34,315 nt of DNA, taken from the NCBI GenBank assembly GCA_021824635.1, contig JAKAKD010000089.1, positions 1 to 34,315 of the forward strand, written 5' to 3'. Numbering within the stretch: the first letter of the stretch is position 1; every line of letters begins with the position of its first letter. A program made the position numbers and the translations under genes. Positions 18,845 to 26,910 of this stretch are shown piece after piece. This stretch comes from Bacteroidota bacterium (GTDB taxonomy: Bacteria > Bacteroidota > Ignavibacteria > Ignavibacteriales > Melioribacteraceae). The notes beneath the pieces were generated by a model. It saw only the letters and a program-made list of their open reading frames with translations, was not told where the DNA came from and made no database searches.

Positions 18845-19171
18845 ATGAAATTAAACATGAACGACATGATGAAGCAAGTGCAGAAAATGCAAGCAGACAT
18901 GGCAAAAGTACAATCTGAATTGGAAAATAAAACTGTTACCGAAGAGAGCGGCGGGGGAATGGTTAAAGCAACAGCCAACGGAAAAAAAGAATTAGTATCT
19001 CTCTCAATTGATGAAGAAATAGCAAAAAGCGGCGATAGAGAAATGTTGGAAGACCTTGTTGTTGCCGCAGTTAATAAAGCTTTACAATCTGCCGGTAAAA
19101 TGGCGGAAGATGAATTGGGAAGTGTTACTAAAGGGATGTTGCCTCCTGGTATGAACATTCCGGGGTTTTAA
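18845..19171 (+). CDS. ybaB: YbaB/EbfC nucleoid-associated protein
   Basis: This 108-residue DNA-binding protein has the family's long N-terminal helix (MNDMMKQVQKMQADMAKVQS), then GGGMVKATANGKKELVSLSI and DLVVAAVNKALQSAGKMAE. It starts with GGAGGATTA upstream of ATG. It is immediately followed by recR, the conserved ybaB-recR pairing. Confidence 0.95.
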   Translation: MKLNMNDMMKQVQKMQADMAKVQSELENKTVTEESGGGMVKATANGKKELVSLSIDEEIAKSGDREMLEDLVVAAVNKALQSAGKMAEDELGSVTKGMLPPGMNIPGF

Positions 19172-19771
19172 ATGCTGATAGCAGAACCGTTACAAAAAGC
19201 AATAGATGAATTAAGCAAACTTCCTTCAATTGGGAATAAAACGGCTCAGCGCCTCGCTCTTCATATATTGAAAAGCGAATCTCAAACTGTTGATGCTTTG
19301 GTCAAGTCGCTGATTGAACTGAAAGAAAAAATTAGATTTTGTGAAGTTTGTTTTAATATTTCAACCGAAGAAAAATGTGAAATCTGCACAAGTCCCAAAC
19401 GTAATCGTTCTTTGATGTGTGTTGTTGAAGATGCCAGCGATGTAATAGCAATTGAAAAAACAAATGAGTATAACGGTCTGTACCATGTTCTTGGCGGTGT
19501 GTTAAATCCATTAGCTGGAGTTATGATTGATTCTCTGAAAATAAGAGAATTACTTCTTCGTCTTCAGACAAATGAAGTAAAAGAAATTATTCTTGCTCTT
19601 AATCCAAATTCTGAAGGCGATGCTACCTCGGTCTACTTGATGAATACATTAAAAAATTTACCTGTAAAAGTTTCTAGAATTGCGCGCGGACTTCCTATCG
19701 GCGGAGATCTGGAATTTGCAGATTCGGCAACAATTGGGCGTGCATTCATTGGCAGAATATCTATACAATGA
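19172..19771 (+). CDS. recR: Recombination protein RecR
   Basis: RecR works with RecO and RecF to load RecA on gapped DNA. In its 199 residues are a helix-hairpin-helix (LPSIGNKTAQRLALHIL), a zinc finger (Cys57, Cys60, Cys69, Cys72), a Toprim domain (CVVEDASDVIAIEKTNEYNG, then HVLGGVLNPLAG) and the C-terminal RGLPIGGDLEFAD. It starts directly after the ybaB stop and overlaps the following methyltransferase by four bases. Confidence 0.97.
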   Translation: MLIAEPLQKAIDELSKLPSIGNKTAQRLALHILKSESQTVDALVKSLIELKEKIRFCEVCFNISTEEKCEICTSPKRNRSLMCVVEDASDVIAIEKTNEYNGLYHVLGGVLNPLAGVMIDSLKIRELLLRLQTNEVKEIILALNPNSEGDATSVYLMNTLKNLPVKVSRIARGLPIGGDLEFADSATIGRAFIGRISIQ

Positions 19772-20502
19772 AAGAGTGGTTCAAGGATTGGTTCAGTTCT
19801 GAAGAATACTTAAGCGTCTATCAACATAGAAACAATGAGGATGCTCAAAAATTATTAGAACTAATTATAAGAGAGACGGAATTAAACAAAGACGCTTCTA
19901 TTCTTGACGCGGCGTGTGGAGCTGGCAGACATTCGATAAACCTTGCGTTAAAGGGATTTAATGTTACCGGATTCGATTTGAGCAAGTCTCTTCTTAAAAA
20001 AGCGAAATCGGATTCTGCTCTGCAACAAATTGAAGTTGATTTATTCTGCGCAGATATAAGAAATATCTGTTTGTCCAAAAAATTTGATCTTATTCTAAAT
20101 TTGTTTACAAGTTTCGGTTACTTTGATAATGACGAAGAAAATTTTTGCTTTGTTGGAACGGCATTTAATTTATTGAATGAAAACTCCTATTATGTTTTAG
20201 ATTTTCTGAACGCTAATTTTGTGCAAAATAACCTGGTGCCGGAAACAATTAAAGAAACCGAGAATAAAAAGGTTACTGAACGGCGGAAAATTGAGAATGG
20301 ACGCGTTGTAAAGGAAATCACAATACAAAGCGGAGAAATGACAAATTCATATTTGGAATCGGTTCAATTATATCCAAAAGAAAAAATAATTTCCGAATTT
20401 GAGAAAATTGGATTTAACTTCACTAAATTATTCGGTGATTATGAAGGTTCGATATTTAATGAACATAAATCTCCTAGATTGATTCTTTTTTTTAAGCGAT
20501 GA
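19768..20502 (+). CDS. Class I SAM-dependent methyltransferase
   Basis: In this 244-residue protein motif I is ILDAACGAGRHSINLALKG, followed by VTGFDLSKSLLKKA, the acidic FCADIRN, and DLILNLFTSFGYF. The fold binds S-adenosylmethionine; the substrate cannot be told. The gene overlaps recR (ATGA) and the next lipoprotein gene (ATGA), so it is embedded in the ybaB-recR transcript. Confidence 0.85.
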   Translation: MKEWFKDWFSSEEYLSVYQHRNNEDAQKLLELIIRETELNKDASILDAACGAGRHSINLALKGFNVTGFDLSKSLLKKAKSDSALQQIEVDLFCADIRNICLSKKFDLILNLFTSFGYFDNDEENFCFVGTAFNLLNENSYYVLDFLNANFVQNNLVPETIKETENKKVTERRKIENGRVVKEITIQSGEMTNSYLESVQLYPKEKIISEFEKIGFNFTKLFGDYEGSIFNEHKSPRLILFFKR

Positions 20503-21071
20503 AAAAAATAATATTTTTTTTGTTTTTTCTAAGTTTATCTTCATGCGATTTGCTGACTACTAGAAATGCGGAACAACCGGATACTCTTGCAAATAGTAAT
20601 ATACCTGCAACATCGCCGGATATTTTGTTCCAGAACTTGAAATCTTCAATAGAAGAAAAAGTTTTAGAAAATTATATACAATGTTTTGTGGATCCATCCT
20701 TCCTTAAAAAAGAATTTAAATTTTTCCCCTCAACCACACAGTATCCAGTTCTTAATAATTGGAATTTAGATATGGAGAAGCAAAATTTTGTTAATCTTAA
20801 AACTCGATCAAAAACAGGCAACTCAATTGTATTGGGACTATCACATACTAATCTAACTCAGTTCGGCGATAGCGCTATTTATCAATTTGATTATGATTTA
20901 TCTATCTCAGCAAATGACCAAAATGTTAATGGGGATTATAAGGGAAAAGGTGAATTCAAAATATTTCTGGATAATAGAAGTCTACAGCAATGGGTTATTG
21001 TTGAATGGCGTGACTTTGCCATAGAAAATTCATTAAGTTGGAGCGAACTCAAATGGAGGTTATATTATTAA
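20499..21071 (+). CDS. Small lipoprotein, possible NTF2-like fold
   Basis: This 190-residue protein has a lipoprotein signal (KKIIFFLFFLSLSSCDLLTT, lipobox LSSC). The body (DILFQNLKSSIEEKVLENYI, then a C-terminal LQQWVIVEWRDFA and SWSELKWRLYY) has the spacing of NTF2/SnoaL-like domains. The next gene has the same layout, so the pair looks like an old tandem duplication. The gene overlaps the methyltransferase by four bases. No function can be assigned. Confidence 0.75.
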   Translation: MKKIIFFLFFLSLSSCDLLTTRNAEQPDTLANSNIPATSPDILFQNLKSSIEEKVLENYIQCFVDPSFLKKEFKFFPSTTQYPVLNNWNLDMEKQNFVNLKTRSKTGNSIVLGLSHTNLTQFGDSAIYQFDYDLSISANDQNVNGDYKGKGEFKIFLDNRSLQQWVIVEWRDFAIENSLSWSELKWRLYY

Positions 21072-21561
21072 GCGTATTCTTTTTAGCGGAATAGTCTTAA
21101 TTACTCTTAATAGTTGCGTAAATCCTTTTGCGCCCAAAATTGATGATACGCTCGGTCAAGCAAAAGGATTGATCAGCGACCAACTAAACGTTGATGGTGT
21201 ATTCCAAAATTTTCAGTATGCATACACATTTAAGGATACGTTAATTTATAGTCAATTGCTAAATAAAAATTTTACTTTTAACTACCGAGATTATGATATT
21301 GGCGCTGATATTTCGTGGGGAAGAGATGAAGAAATGAAAGTCAGCAGCGGATTGTTCCAAAATTCACAGCGTTTAGATCTGGTTTGGAATAACATTAATT
21401 CAATGACGGATGATTCATCACGCATTGTAAGAAGTTTTAATTTAACAATAACGTTTAACCCGACTGATATTATTTACATTGACGGCAGAGTGGATTTAAC
21501 ACTGATTAAAGAAAATAATAAATGGAAAATCCTCCGTTGGGTGGATGAATCTAATTTTTAG
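21067..21561 (+). CDS. Small lipoprotein with apparent ATT start, related to its upstream neighbour
   Basis: The open frame extends upstream of the first TTG (21169) and encodes a clear lipoprotein signal: IKRILFSGIVLITLNSCVNP, lipobox LNSC. No ATG, GTG or TTG precedes that signal in frame. A GGAGG Shine-Dalgarno at 21055-21059 sits seven bases before ATT at 21067, so I infer an ATT start overlapping the previous gene's stop. The body (VFQNFQYAYTFKDTLIYSQL, then DLTLIKENNKWKILRWVDE) has an NTF2-like ending similar to the previous lipoprotein. Starting at 21169 would delete the signal peptide. Confidence 0.7.
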   Translation: MKRILFSGIVLITLNSCVNPFAPKIDDTLGQAKGLISDQLNVDGVFQNFQYAYTFKDTLIYSQLLNKNFTFNYRDYDIGADISWGRDEEMKVSSGLFQNSQRLDLVWNNINSMTDDSSRIVRSFNLTITFNPTDIIYIDGRVDLTLIKENNKWKILRWVDESNF

Positions 21562-21567
21562 GAATTC

Positions 21568-22437
21568 ATGATACTATTCTATCTAAAAGAAACTATAAGA
21601 ATATTCCGGAAATCATCGTTTGCTACGATTGTTACTATTACAATAACAACAATCGCAGTTTCACTAATGACAATTTCACTTTTCCTTGTATTCAGTACAA
21701 AGACACTAAGCGATCAGATTAAAAGATCAATTGAAGTAAATGTTTATTTAGAGGATTCACTAAACCAGGCAGATATTCAAACCATTGAAAGTAGCATTAA
21801 ACAAATCAGTGCGGTTCAGTCTGTTCAATTTATCAGTAAAGATGATGCTGTAAAAAAATTCTTAGCCGAAACCGGCGAAGATTTCAGAAAAGTGATAGAT
21901 CAAAATCCTTTGCCAAATTCGTTGGTAGTAAAATTTCAACCTCAATCTTTGGATGAAATCAACATTGAACAGTTCACAGATCAATTCAAGAAGATAAATG
22001 GCGTTACAGATGTTGTCTACGATTACAAGACTGTTCTGCGTATTCTTAATTTTCTAAGATCATTCAAGTACGTCATTTATATGTTATCTGTGATCTTAAT
22101 ACTTTTATCAATTTACCTTGTCTACAGCAATAATAAAATTCAGATGTATGGGAATAGGAATCTATATTTAACTATGAAATTAGTTGGAGCTGTTGAAAAG
22201 ACAATGAAGATACCGGTTATTATTAACGGTTTGTTCATTGGACTTATCTCATCGGTTTTTACTTTACTGATTTTCCACGGTGTTTTGATTTTATTGACTA
22301 AGATATATTATAACATTAAATTTATAATGTATTTAGAGTTTATGGATATCCTAATTCCTGTGATCGGTGTCTTATTGGGATTTATTGGAAGTTTTATATC
22401 TTCATTCAAGCTTTCTAATTTACTACACGAAAAATAA
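21568..22437 (+). CDS. ftsX: FtsX-family cell-division ABC permease
   Basis: The 289 residues hold four membrane helices: one near residues 18-42, then three after residue 165. A large periplasmic domain with VNVYLEDSLNQADIQTIESS lies between, and LVGAVEKTMKIPVIINGLFIG is the FtsX core. FtsEX controls peptidoglycan hydrolases at the septum. The ATPase gene ftsE is not next to it. It starts six bases after the lipoprotein gene and ends just upstream of the polysaccharide genes. Confidence 0.93.
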   Translation: MILFYLKETIRIFRKSSFATIVTITITTIAVSLMTISLFLVFSTKTLSDQIKRSIEVNVYLEDSLNQADIQTIESSIKQISAVQSVQFISKDDAVKKFLAETGEDFRKVIDQNPLPNSLVVKFQPQSLDEINIEQFTDQFKKINGVTDVVYDYKTVLRILNFLRSFKYVIYMLSVILILLSIYLVYSNNKIQMYGNRNLYLTMKLVGAVEKTMKIPVIINGLFIGLISSVFTLLIFHGVLILLTKIYYNIKFIMYLEFMDILIPVIGVLLGFIGSFISSFKLSNLLHEK

Positions 22438-22456
22438 TTTGATAAAGGAAGTGTCA

Positions 22457-22981
22457 ATGAAAATTACTATTCGGATTTTCATCATCTTAATATTAGGGTA
22501 CGTTTCCTTAGCTGCACAAGTTAAGGATTACGAATTAGGTGCTGATGTATTAGGGGCGCGACTGAATCCGCAAGGAGGATATTATAATTATTCAGATCCG
22601 GAAGCGGTCAATATTAAGGTCTCTGTTTGGGGATGGGTCAAATTTACCGGAAAATATACCGTGCCGAGTTATTCAACTGTTGCAGATCTCTTATCCTATG
22701 CCGGCGGTCCTACAGATGCAGCGGATCTTGAAGATCTAAGAATTTACCGGATAAATGACGATTCAACACAAACTATGATAAAATTTACTTATAACGACCT
22801 TCTTTATGAGTCTAAGCTTGAGACTAAATATAGAAAAGTCCCCAAATTGGAAGCAGGCGATATTTTAGTAGTTCCAGGTGAACCGAGATTATATTTCCGT
22901 GATCACTTTAGCATATGGATGTCTGTGTTCAGTGTTCTAATTTCATTATCAATTTTAGTACTTAATATTGTGAGAAAATAA
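22457..22981 (+). CDS. SLBB-domain exopolysaccharide export-type protein
   Basis: This 174-residue protein has a signal peptide (KITIRIFIILILGYVSLAAQ), a soluble domain with KFTGKYTVPSYSTVADLLSY and AGGPTDAADLEDLRIYRI typical of SLBB, and one C-terminal membrane helix (WMSVFSVLISLSILVLNIV). The ATG at 22457 has an AAGGAAG Shine-Dalgarno. It lies 12 bases before the Wzc-like kinase, so it is probably part of the envelope export complex. It lacks the N-terminal polysaccharide-export domain of full Wza proteins. Confidence 0.8.
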   Translation: MKITIRIFIILILGYVSLAAQVKDYELGADVLGARLNPQGGYYNYSDPEAVNIKVSVWGWVKFTGKYTVPSYSTVADLLSYAGGPTDAADLEDLRIYRINDDSTQTMIKFTYNDLLYESKLETKYRKVPKLEAGDILVVPGEPRLYFRDHFSIWMSVFSVLISLSILVLNIVRK

Positions 22982-22993
22982 AAGGAGTATTTC

Positions 22994-25231
22994 GTGATTA
23001 GTACCCAAACAAGTTCCCCAATATTACAAGAGACTCATACACTTAAGGACTATATAAATCTTGTCCGATTGAATTTTGTGCCTATCTTACTAATAAGTTT
23101 AACCGGGTTGCTGGTTGCTGTAATCTATGCTATTAATGCTCCAAACATATATAAGTCCACAACTGTTATTAAACTTTCAAAACCGCAGGGGAATATTCTT
23201 TCAGGGTCTCTTATTCCTGAGTTCCAGGATTTTGGAAGCGACCGTTTCATAGCTAATGAAATTGAGGTTTTAAAAAGTTATCATCTTAAAGATAAAGTTG
23301 CCAATTCGCTTATTGATAGTTTCAAAACAAGTCCTAACAAAAAGAACTTTTCTCTTATAATTGATGAAAACTTGAGTTCAAAATCCGGTTCACTAATTCT
23401 TAAGCCGATTGAAGCAATAGTTGCTATGTTAACTTCGAAGGTCTCTATAGATCAAAAACGTGGATTAGATATAGTAGAAATTTCAGCTGAGTCCACTTCG
23501 CCTTACGAGGCGGCTGTAATAGCAAACAGTTATGCTTCAGCATACAAAGAAATTAATTTGGCATACAATAGACAGCAATTAACGGTAATTAAAAATTTTC
23601 TTGCGAAGCAAAGAGACGAAAAGTTAGCATCTTTAGCCAGTGTTGAAGAAACTATGAAAAATTTTCAGGAGCAGCGCGGTATTGTGGAATTGCCGGAACA
23701 AGCGAAAGCTCTTATTACTGAATCTTCAGATATTCAAGCAAAAATGAATGCGACTAAAATTGATATGACCATCTCTGAGAAAACGCTTAATAATTATAAA
23801 GATGAGTTAAAAAAACGCGATCCTACATTAACTGCTTATATAGAAAATTTGGCAACTGAGCCGTACATTAAAAAATTACAAGAACAGATTGGCGCCTTAA
23901 CAATTCAAAAAGATAGGGCAATGGCTAATCCGAACAGTAATTCTCAAAAATTAGTTAAAGAAGCCGATGCTAATATTAGCGAATTAAAAAATAAACTTAA
24001 TAGTCAATTATCCGTTTTTCGTGCAGGGGTACTCGCATCAACTCCTGAAGAAATAAAAGATCTTACAAGAAAAGTTTTGGATGAAGAAGTAAAATATCAA
24101 GCGCTAACTGCTTCTTATAAAAAAATGAATGAGATTGTTGGCGATTATGATAAAAAGATGAATCTACTTCCTACTAGCACAATTGATCTAGCCAGACTGC
24201 AAAGAGAACAATCTGCAAATGAAAAACTTTATCTTCAGGTCGAGGAGCGCTATCAAGAAGCAATTATTAATGAGCAGTCGGTTCCGGGGAACGCATTGAT
24301 TATAGATGCAGGATTGGTTCCGCTGCTTCCTTCAAAACCGAATCGTTTATTAATTGTACTTATTGGATTGATTCTTGGTATTGGTCTGGGAGTTGGTTTT
24401 GCCTTTGTTAGAAACTATCTTGATAATACAGTAAAAACGCCTGAAGACATTTCAAACAGAAATATCAATGTTCTAGCGTGGGTTCCTCAAATTGAGGGAA
24501 TAGAATCTGGTAATAAGGATTTTGAATTTATTGTAGCTAAAAAACCGGATGCAAGTGCTAGCGAAGCTTACCGCGCTTTAAGAACTAGAATTAAATTCTC
24601 TAAACTTGATAAAGAAGCACTAAAAACTATTTTAGTCACTTCCGCTACGTCGCAAGAAGGCAAAACAACAACTTCAATCAACCTTGCCGGTAGTTTTGCT
24701 CAGGCAAATTTTAAAACAATTATTATTGATGCGGATTTAAGAAAACCTAGGATTCATACTGTCTTTAATCAAAAGAGATTTCCAGGATTTTCAGATTATT
24801 TTTTCGGTCAAGCTTCGTTTAGCGAGATTCTCAGAAAATCAGAAATTAATAATCTCGATTTCATAACTGCCGGAACAATTCCACCGAATCCTTCTGAAAT
24901 TTTGGGCTCCACACAGATGGAATCTTTTCTTGAGAAATTAAAAAATGAGTATGACTATATAATTATTGACTCTCCGCCAATTATTGCCGTAACTGATTCG
25001 GAAATCATGTCGAGTATGGTGGATGGAACCTTACTTGTTGTTTCAGCCAATAATACTGAGGTCGAACTGATGGAAAAAGCCGTTCAGTTATTGAGTCACG
25101 ACCGTTCTTCATTTATTGGGGTAGTTCTAAATAATTTTACTTACAGAAGCGGTTACGGATCGTACTATAAATATTATTATTACTATTCTAGACCGACAAA
25201 CGGCGCAAAGAAAAACCGTATAAAAGTATAA
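22994..25231 (+). CDS. Wzc-like polysaccharide copolymerase with tyrosine autokinase
   Basis: The 745 residues start with a Wzz domain: membrane helix at about 33-52 and, after a coiled-coil periplasmic region (about 190-425), a second helix near 453-473. The cytoplasmic BY-kinase follows: Walker A SQEGKTTT (about 551), Walker A' [11 protein letters not shown] (about 578), Walker B YIIIDSPP (about 655). A C-terminal tyrosine cluster ([14 protein letters not shown]) is the autophosphorylation tail. These proteins set the length and export of surface polysaccharide. The start is GTG with AAAGGAG seven bases upstream. UDP-glucuronate decarboxylase follows four bases later. Confidence 0.93.
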   Translation: MISTQTSSPILQETHTLKDYINLVRLNFVPILLISLTGLLVAVIYAINAPNIYKSTTVIKLSKPQGNILSGSLIPEFQDFGSDRFIANEIEVLKSYHLKDKVANSLIDSFKTSPNKKNFSLIIDENLSSKSGSLILKPIEAIVAMLTSKVSIDQKRGLDIVEISAESTSPYEAAVIANSYASAYKEINLAYNRQQLTVIKNFLAKQRDEKLASLASVEETMKNFQEQRGIVELPEQAKALITESSDIQAKMNATKIDMTISEKTLNNYKDELKKRDPTLTAYIENLATEPYIKKLQEQIGALTIQKDRAMANPNSNSQKLVKEADANISELKNKLNSQLSVFRAGVLASTPEEIKDLTRKVLDEEVKYQALTASYKKMNEIVGDYDKKMNLLPTSTIDLARLQREQSANEKLYLQVEERYQEAIINEQSVPGNALIIDAGLVPLLPSKPNRLLIVLIGLILGIGLGVGFAFVRNYLDNTVKTPEDISNRNINVLAWVPQIEGIESGNKDFEFIVAKKPDASASEAYRALRTRIKFSKLDKEALKTILVTSATSQEGKTTTSINLAGSFAQANFKTIIIDADLRKPRIHTVFNQKRFPGFSDYFFGQASFSEILRKSEINNLDFITAGTIPPNPSEILGSTQMESFLEKLKNEYDYIIIDSPPIIAVTDSEIMSSMVDGTLLVVSANNTEVELMEKAVQLLSHDRSSFIGVVLNNFTYRSGYGSYYKYYYYYSRPTNGAKKNRIKV

Positions 25232-25235
25232 ACAA

Positions 25236-26177
25236 ATGAATAATAAAATTGCTGTTGTTACCGGCGGAGCAGGCTTCTTAGGGTCACATCTTTGCGATAG
25301 ATTAATCCATGAAGGATTAAAAGTAATTTGCCTTGATAATCTTTTAACAGGACGAATAGAAAATATTCAACACCTAATTTCAAATGAAAATTTCCAGTTC
25401 ATCAAATTAGATGTTACAAACTATATTCATCTTCCCGGCAATATAAATTATGTCTTACACTTCGCTTCACCTGCAAGCCCTATTGATTATTTGAAATATC
25501 CCATTCAAACATTAAAGGTAGGATCTCTTGGTACTCATAAGGCGCTTGGATTAGCTAAAGAAAAAGGTGCGACATTTCTGCTTGCAAGTACATCGGAAGT
25601 GTATGGTGATCCTCTAATTCATCCTCAGAGTGAAGATTATTGGGGAAACGTTAACCCTGTTGGTCCGCGTGGTGTTTACGATGAAGCCAAGCGTTTTGCA
25701 GAAGCTCTTACAATGGCATATCATCGTTATCATGGGCTTGATACTCGTATAGTAAGAATCTTCAATACTTATGGAACAAGAATGCGTCTTGATGACGGAC
25801 GGGCACTTCCGGCGTTCATATCCCAAGCTATGAATGGAGAAGATATCACAGTATTTGGGGATGGAACTCAAACTAGAAGTTTTTGTTATGTAAGCGATTT
25901 GATTGACGGAATTTTTAAACTACTTCTATCAAATGAAACAATGCCTGTCAATATCGGAAACCCAAACGAAATTACGATTGAAGATTTTGCCCAAGAAGTT
26001 ATCCGTTTGACAAATTCAAAAAGTAAAATTATTCATCAAGAATTGCCGATTGATGACCCTAAAGTTCGTCAGCCGGATATAACCCGCGCAAAAGAAATTC
26101 TTGGATGGGAACCGAAAGTGAGTAGGGAAGAGGGACTCAAATTAACTTTGGATTATTTTAAACAAATAAAGGAATAA
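25236..26177 (+). CDS. UDP-glucuronate decarboxylase (UDP-xylose synthase)
   Basis: This is a 313-residue extended short-chain dehydrogenase. The Rossmann motif is [13 protein letters not shown] (7-19). The catalytic YxxxK is Tyr148/Lys152 within YDEAKR, and [10 protein letters not shown] carries Thr119 and Glu121. [16 protein letters not shown] and [16 protein letters not shown] are typical of UXS, which converts UDP-glucuronate to UDP-xylose. Its place behind the Wzc-like kinase suggests a xylose-containing polysaccharide. A dTDP-glucose 4,6-dehydratase is the main alternative. Confidence 0.9.
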   Translation: MNNKIAVVTGGAGFLGSHLCDRLIHEGLKVICLDNLLTGRIENIQHLISNENFQFIKLDVTNYIHLPGNINYVLHFASPASPIDYLKYPIQTLKVGSLGTHKALGLAKEKGATFLLASTSEVYGDPLIHPQSEDYWGNVNPVGPRGVYDEAKRFAEALTMAYHRYHGLDTRIVRIFNTYGTRMRLDDGRALPAFISQAMNGEDITVFGDGTQTRSFCYVSDLIDGIFKLLLSNETMPVNIGNPNEITIEDFAQEVIRLTNSKSKIIHQELPIDDPKVRQPDITRAKEILGWEPKVSREEGLKLTLDYFKQIKE

Positions 26178-26178
26178 A

Positions 26179-26577
26179 TTGAATACACTCCTTTCGGAGA
26201 AAAATCATTTAGAAAGAATTCAATCCATTCTACGAATTGAAATACCGGCTTATCTTTTGATCTCCATCTCATTATTCTCCAGTATAGGATTTCTAATCTT
26301 GAAAATCTTGATTCTGTTTCTTTCTCCATATCTGATATTTATTCTGTTCCGATTGAAAAAGTTTGGATGGATTCCTTCTTTTTGTTTAATCGTTATAGTT
26401 CCTTTGATTCTATCTTGATTTAATTTTACAGGTTCTTTGCTCAGCACTATTTTCACCATTTTACCATATCTCACTTTCTTAATCTTCACATTCCTTTTGA
26501 AGATGGTAATTCCGGATTGGTTAGAGGAAATAAATGGTAAAATATTTCGTAGATACAAAACGGATTTGCCTAAATAA
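26179..26577 (+). pseudogene. Small membrane protein ORF interrupted by in-frame TGA
   Basis: From TTG at 26179 (AAAGGA Shine-Dalgarno) the frame runs 79 codons to TGA at 26416-26418. It then stays open in the same frame for 52 more codons to TAA at 26575-26577. Both halves have the same character: hydrophobic helices PAYLLISISLFSSIGFLILK before the stop, LLSTIFTILPYLTFLIFTFL after it, and a basic end (KIFRRYKTDLPK). The simplest reading is a 132-codon membrane protein with a nonsense mutation. A sequencing error (TGG) or read-through is possible. It is the last gene of the polysaccharide module; the function is unknown. Confidence 0.6.
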
Positions 26578-26580
26578 AAA

Positions 26581-26605
26581 GAGGCTGCCCTTTTGAGACG
26601 GCCTC
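26581..26605. terminator. Hairpin after the polysaccharide module
   Basis: GAGGCTG and CGGCCTC pair with one G-T wobble (7 bp, 11-base loop). An A run lies on its left and no U run on its right, so it would work better for minus-strand transcripts. For the plus strand it is at most a weak terminator. Confidence 0.4.
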
Positions 26606-26732
26606 GTGCATTAAATAACAGCCAACCTATGTTAGGACGACTCAATGCATAAATTTGATAAATCCATTTAAGGCGAATGAGCAAAGAACGGACGTAAGGT
26701 ATGAAAATCAAAAGGTATTAAGAAAATTTTTA
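26606..26732. other. Intergenic segment without a recognisable gene
   Basis: No convincing frame on either strand; a 153-codon minus-strand frame through 26250-26711 is a low-complexity shadow of the membrane ORF. A small palindrome CCTA-TGT-TAGG is present near 26626-26636. Confidence 0.4.
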
Positions 26733-26761
26733 TTGACAATAGATTTCTCAAATTGTAATTT
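26733..26761 (+). promoter_or_regulatory. Sigma-70-like promoter of the first T9SS unit
   Basis: TTGACA at 26733-26738 and TAATTT at 26756-26761 are spaced by 17 bases. The second T9SS unit has an equivalent TTGACA promoter, which supports both. Confidence 0.45.
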
Positions 26762-26910
26762 GCATTCAGTTACCAGCCGAAGTAACAAGAAAACATTAGT
26801 TTGTAATTAAAAATTAAATGCCGCGAGGGTGCGGTGGTTTACTTGTTTCTATATTGTATTACCAGCCAACAGCCGAAAAAAATATTTCTTAATTACATAA
26901 GAGGGTGCTT
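26762..26910 (+). promoter_or_regulatory. Long 5' leader of the first T9SS unit
   Basis: The leader of about 140 bases contains ACCAGCCGA near 26772, a small CCGC/GCGG hairpin (26821-26834), and a 3' block (26858-26910) shared with the second unit: ATTACCAGCC, ACAGCCGAAAAAA, then ATATTTCTTAATTACATAAG and AGGGT. The AAGAGGGT end is the ribosome binding site. The conserved part is longer than a Shine-Dalgarno needs, so it may bind a regulator. Confidence 0.5.

Noticed and set aside
26250-26711. Minus-strand 153-codon ORF rich in Ile, Arg and Lys
   Set aside because: Antisense shadow of the hydrophobic membrane ORF; low-complexity composition and no domain.
26821-26840. GC-rich patch with small hairpin in the first T9SS leader, considered as a riboswitch
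   Set aside because: It does not match any riboswitch consensus I know and is absent from the second unit's leader.
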